A stretch of 34,032 nucleotides of DNA. Source: Kiritimatiellia bacterium (lineage in GTDB: Bacteria > Verrucomicrobiota > Kiritimatiellia > RFP12 > UBA1067). The stretch lies in the NCBI GenBank assembly GCA_016284515.1, contig JAEEOY010000079.1:1-34032 (forward strand), in the 5' to 3' direction. A program made the position numbers and the translations under genes. The notes below the pieces were generated by a model. That model was not told where the DNA came from and did not search any database. It was given only the letters and a program-made list of their open reading frames with translations. Shown here piece after piece: positions 30,876 through 34,032 of the stretch (position 1 is the first letter of the stretch; the number at the start of each line of letters is the position of its first letter).

Positions 30876-30884
30876 TGATATAAT
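30876..30884 (+). promoter_or_regulatory. extended -10 (TGA-TATAAT), leaderless start
   Basis: TCTGATATAATG ends six bases before the ATG at 30891. GTCAGT between them contains no ribosome site. Upstream, 30784-30875 holds a GCAAATTTACGA that weakly resembles the 29-base element, but at a different distance. Confidence 0.65.
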
Positions 30885-30890
30885 GTCAGT

Positions 30891-33800
30891 ATGAAAAGAG
30901 CAACAGCATTCGCGGCCGCCGCGGTCGCTTTCGTGACATCGGCGTTCGGAGCCGAAACTGAGACGTCGGTCAGTTTCTATTCGCCGTCCATCGTGCGCAT
31001 CGTGCGCGCCGAGCGGGGACAGTCCCTGGCAAAGCCGTGGAAGGCGGTGATTGCCGCTGAAGACAAGACTGTCGCAGTCGAGCGCACGGAGTCCGAGAAG
31101 GAGACCGTGTGGAAGACCTCCGCGCTCGTCGTCTCGCAGGCGAAGGAGTCGGGGCTCTTCACGTTCCTCTCCCCCGACGGCAAGGTGCTCCTGAGCGAGA
31201 AGGGCAAGACTTCCGTCTCCCCGGCGGCGCAGGCGTTCGCGCTCGGCGAGGAAGCGCCGCTCTACGGACTCGGCGACTTGCAGAAGCCCGTCCTCGACAT
31301 CCGCGGAATCTCCCACCGACTCATGCCGCAGAACCAGGGCGACGGAATCGCCTATGTCGCATCGCCGCTTGGCTGGGCCCTCTACTGGGATGACTCGAGC
31401 CCTGTCGCGTTCGCCTCCTCGAAGGACGGTTTTTCTTTCACGAGCGAAAGCGCCGCGTTCGTCGACTACTACTTCATCGCCGGCGGTTCTATGGACGCAT
31501 GCGTCGCCGGAATGCGCCAGCTCACCGGCCCCTCGCCGATGCTTCCTCGCTGGGTGTACGGCTTCTGGCAGTCGCGCGAGCGCTACAAGACCCAGGACGA
31601 GATCGTGTCCGTCCTGAAGCGCTACCGCACTGATGGAATCCCGCTCGACGGAATCGTCCAGGACTGGCAGTACTGGGGCGACAACGCGCACTGGAACGAC
31701 ATGAAGTTCGACTCGCGCACGTTCCCCGATCCGAAGAAGATGGTGGACGACATCCACGCCCTCCACGCTAAGGTCCTCATCACCGTGTGGCCGTCGTTCG
31801 GACCTAAGACGGACGCCTTCAAGGAGCTCGAATCGAAAGGTCTCCTCATTCCCGTCACGACCTGGCCCGCGTGGGTCTCCGACGAGGACCACAGCCCGTC
31901 GGGCGCGCACATCCAGGACTCCTACAGCCCCGTTGCGAATGAAATCTACTGGAAGCACCTCCTTCGCCTCGTCGATATCGGAATAGACGGATGGTGGATG
32001 GACTCCACCGACCCGGACCACTTCGAGAAGGAAGGCGACCTCGAGCTCCCGACCTCGCTCGGACTCCCCTGGCGCGCGGTGCGCAGCGCATATCCGCTCG
32101 CCTGCACCGAGCCCGTCGCCGCGCGCCTGAGAAAGCGCGACGACAAGCGTCCGTTCATCCTCACCCGCGGCGCATCCGCCGGACAGCAGCGCTGCTCTAC
32201 GAGCGTCTGGAGCGGAGACGTCGAAAGCTCTTGGGACGGATTCTCCTACCAGATTCCGGGCGGCATCAACTATTCGCTCACGGGCAATCCGCAGTTCGGA
32301 TGCGACCTAGGCGGATTCTTCTCCGGCAGCTGGCTCCCCAAGGGCGGCGTCGACAACCCCGAATGGCGCGAGCTCTACGTCCGCTGGTTCGAGGCAGGCG
32401 TGTACATGCCGATGATGCGCAGCCACGGCACGGGTGTTCCGCGCGAAGTGTATCTCTACGGAAAGCCCGGCGAGGAAGTCTACGACGCGCTGCTCGGCGC
32501 GATAAAGCGCCGCTATGCCCTGATGCCCTACATCTACTCGACCGCGGCGGATGTGTCGCGCAACGGCACGAGCTTCATGCGTCCGCTCGCCGCCGACTTC
32601 CCGTCCGACCGCAGGGCGTGGCCCCTCGCGCAGGAGTACATGTTCGGCAGGAGCCTTCTTGTTGCGCCCGTGACAACGCCGGGCGGGAAGGTCTCGGTCT
32701 ATCTTCCTGAGGGTACTGACTGGTGGGACGTCGCGAGCGGAAAGCGCCTGCGCGGCGGATATGCCGCGGACCTCGTCGTGCCGCTCGCCGCGACGCCGTG
32801 CTACGCGAAGGCGGGGACGATAATGCCGCTCGGGCCCGACGTGCAGTGGAACGGCGAGAAGGCGTGGGACGATCTCGAGGTCGTCGTCTATCCCGGCGCG
32901 GACGGAAAGTTCACGCTCTACGAGGACGACTTCGAGACGCGTGCATGCGAGCGCGGCGAGTTCACCGAAATCGACTTCACGTGGGACGACGCGAGGCGGA
33001 CGCTCAAGATCGGAGCTCGGCGCGGAAGCTATCCCGGCATGCTCGTGAAGCGGCGCTTCCGCATCCGCGTCGCGGACGGATCGGTTCCGGGCGTTCGCGA
33101 AGTCGAATACGCAGGCAATGCCCTCGAGGCTGACTTCGCGAAGTCGTACTGTGAAGTTCTCGGCGACGGATGGGAGTTCTCCTACGGCGGCACGGGCGAA
33201 TGGCAGAAGGTGTCCGTTCCGCACGACTGGGCGATCTCGCGTCCGTTCGACTTCCACGCTGATCCGCAGAACGACGGCAACGGAAACACCGGCGCGCTGC
33301 CGTGGGTGGGGAAGGGCGTCTACCGCCGCACGCTGCGCCTTCCCTCCGAATGGGCGCGCGGCACATGTGCCGCGCTTGAGTTCGACGGCGTGATGAGCCG
33401 GCCGGAGGTGTATCTCGACGGAAAGAAGATCGGCGGATGGAACTACGGCTACATGGGCTTCCGCGTGGAGCTCGCGAATGTCGCGAAGTTCGGAGTCGAC
33501 CAGGAGCTCGTCGTGAAGTGCGACACGACGCGCCAGCGCTCGCGCTGGTATCCGGGCGCCGGCATCTACCGCGAGGTGCGTCTCGTCGCTGACGATTTCG
33601 ACAAGCGCGCGCTTCCGGGGTCCGTGTTCATCACTACTCCCGTCGTCACGAAGGAGAAGGCCGTCGTGAAGGTTGAGTGGGAAACGCCCGCCGGACCCGA
33701 CTCCACGACGTTCGAGATTGCGAAGCCGAGGCTTTGGGACATTGATGATCCGCACCTATACGAGTTCGAGCTTTTCGGCAGGAAGTACAGATACGGAATC

Positions 33801-34032
33801 CGCACGATCGAGTGGAAGAGCGACGGATTCTTCCTCAACGGACGCCGCGTCGCGTTCAAGGGCGTCGACCTCCACTCCGACCTGGGGCCGCTCGGCATGG
33901 CGTTCGACAAGTCCGCCGCGCGCCGTCAGCTCGAGATCATGCAGGACATGGGCGTCAATGCGTTCAGGACGTCGCACAATCCGCCGGACCCGAAGATGCT
34001 CGACCTCTGCGACGAGATGGGAATACTCGTGT
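30891..34032 (+). CDS. secreted GH31 - GH2 fusion glycoside hydrolase (3' end beyond window)
   Basis: One open frame of at least 1,047 residues runs to the window edge without a stop. After a signal peptide (about 1-21), residues about 60-750 are a complete GH31 enzyme, alpha-xylosidase or alpha-glucosidase type. Visible are LPRWVYGFWQSRERY, LDGIVQDWQYWGD, the nucleophile Asp371 in GWWMDSTDPDHF, the acid/base Asp443 in VWSGDVESSWDG, and the DUF5110-type tail VVVYPGADGKFTLYEDD. From about 752 a GH2 enzyme begins (GDGWEFSYGG, VSVPHDWAISRPFDFHAD, VYLDGKKIGGW, YPGAGIYREV), reaching DGFFLNGRRVAFKGVD and AFRTSHNPPDP, the start of the barrel. The GH2 catalytic glutamates lie outside. The two are joined by a very short linker. 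Xyloglucan-like substrates carry the alpha-xylosyl and beta-galactosyl bonds such a pair could cleave; this is inference. Confidence 0.88.
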   Translation, partial: MKRATAFAAAAVAFVTSAFGAETETSVSFYSPSIVRIVRAERGQSLAKPWKAVIAAEDKTVAVERTESEKETVWKTSALVVSQAKESGLFTFLSPDGKVLLSEKGKTSVSPAAQAFALGEEAPLYGLGDLQKPVLDIRGISHRLMPQNQGDGIAYVASPLGWALYWDDSSPVAFASSKDGFSFTSESAAFVDYYFIAGGSMDACVAGMRQLTGPSPMLPRWVYGFWQSRERYKTQDEIVSVLKRYRTDGIPLDGIVQDWQYWGDNAHWNDMKFDSRTFPDPKKMVDDIHALHAKVLITVWPSFGPKTDAFKELESKGLLIPVTTWPAWVSDEDHSPSGAHIQDSYSPVANEIYWKHLLRLVDIGIDGWWMDSTDPDHFEKEGDLELPTSLGLPWRAVRSAYPLACTEPVAARLRKRDDKRPFILTRGASAGQQRCSTSVWSGDVESSWDGFSYQIPGGINYSLTGNPQFGCDLGGFFSGSWLPKGGVDNPEWRELYVRWFEAGVYMPMMRSHGTGVPREVYLYGKPGEEVYDALLGAIKRRYALMPYIYSTAADVSRNGTSFMRPLAADFPSDRRAWPLAQEYMFGRSLLVAPVTTPGGKVSVYLPEGTDWWDVASGKRLRGGYAADLVVPLAATPCYAKAGTIMPLGPDVQWNGEKAWDDLEVVVYPGADGKFTLYEDDFETRACERGEFTEIDFTWDDARRTLKIGARRGSYPGMLVKRRFRIRVADGSVPGVREVEYAGNALEADFAKSYCEVLGDGWEFSYGGTGEWQKVSVPHDWAISRPFDFHADPQNDGNGNTGALPWVGKGVYRRTLRLPSEWARGTCAALEFDGVMSRPEVYLDGKKIGGWNYGYMGFRVELANVAKFGVDQELVVKCDTTRQRSRWYPGAGIYREVRLVADDFDKRALPGSVFITTPVVTKEKAVVKVEWETPAGPDSTTFEIAKPRLWDIDDPHLYEFELFGRKYRYGIRTIEWKSDGFFLNGRRVAFKGVDLHSDLGPLGMAFDKSAARRQLEIMQDMGVNAFRTSHNPPDPKMLDLCDEMGILV
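33357..33374. repeat. CGCGGC-ACATGT-GCCGCG perfect palindrome inside the GH31-GH2 gene
   Basis: All 18 bases are self-complementary (centre ACATGT). In frame it reads RGTCAA, within the GH2 sugar-binding domain just before LEFDGVM. Family alignment around it shows no obvious length insertion, so the palindrome may have replaced existing codons rather than been added. Confidence 0.75.

Noticed and set aside
32165-32182. CGCGGC-GCATCC-GCCGGA as another copy of the 18-base palindrome
   Set aside because: The right arm is imperfect and the centre lacks the ATG core.

Overview
The window is a GC-rich bacterial chromosome segment, read almost entirely from the plus strand. Secreted multidomain glycoside hydrolases, a very large secreted CotH/lamin-tail protein, an anaerobe-type DRTGG/PHP/CBS-HATPase signalling module and an oxygen-sensitive 2-hydroxyacyl-CoA dehydratase-type fusion together suggest an anaerobic, polysaccharide-degrading Gram-negative of the PVC group, possibly Kiritimatiellota. 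Lnt supports a diderm envelope. This placement is inference; no rRNA or taxonomic marker is present.

Layout. 1-2849: one small secreted protein of unknown function, then a graveyard of eroded genes (an AlbA/RecG-like ATPase piece, YhcG/DUF1016 nuclease pieces, a Fic protein lacking its centre) and palindromic repeats. 2850-6008: two divergent arms of one signalling module. DRTGG and PHP genes run leftward; DRTGG, CBS-HATPase and a specialised NusG paralogue run rightward, from overlapping divergent promoters. 6054-8094: M20 peptidase and an OmpR-type response regulator with a shortened DNA-binding domain. 8148-13443: housekeeping run (Lnt, YchJ-like SEC-C protein, HAD phosphatase, unknown protein, ParA-like ATPase, family 2 glycosyltransferase, possible 51-residue protein). 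13503-26387: secreted carbohydrate-active block (tandem SGNH esterase, 1,807-residue CotH protein, GH2-PA14 enzyme, GH71/99-like-GH43 fusion). 26428-30783: activase-dehydratase fusion with a P-loop ATPase partner, then a CsoR repressor with its operator and a metal-efflux permease. 30876-34032: a GH31-GH2 fusion that runs off the window.

The carbohydrate genes probably act together outside the cytoplasm: esterases remove acyl groups and GH2, GH43, GH71/99 and GH31 activities trim a branched plant or host glycan. No SusC/SusD pair is seen.

Three genome-style signals stand out. Every promoter I can identify has a TGN-extended -10 (TGN-TATAAT-like), usually without a good -35. Several genes, especially secreted hydrolases, start only 6-9 bases after the -10 and are probably leaderless. 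An 18-base palindrome, CGCGGC-RNATGY-GCCGCG, occurs eight times, between genes, directly after stop codons and inside reading frames. A separate 29-base element sits exactly 60 bases upstream of the -10 at two carbohydrate operons. I saw no tRNA, rRNA, CRISPR array, transposase or attachment site.
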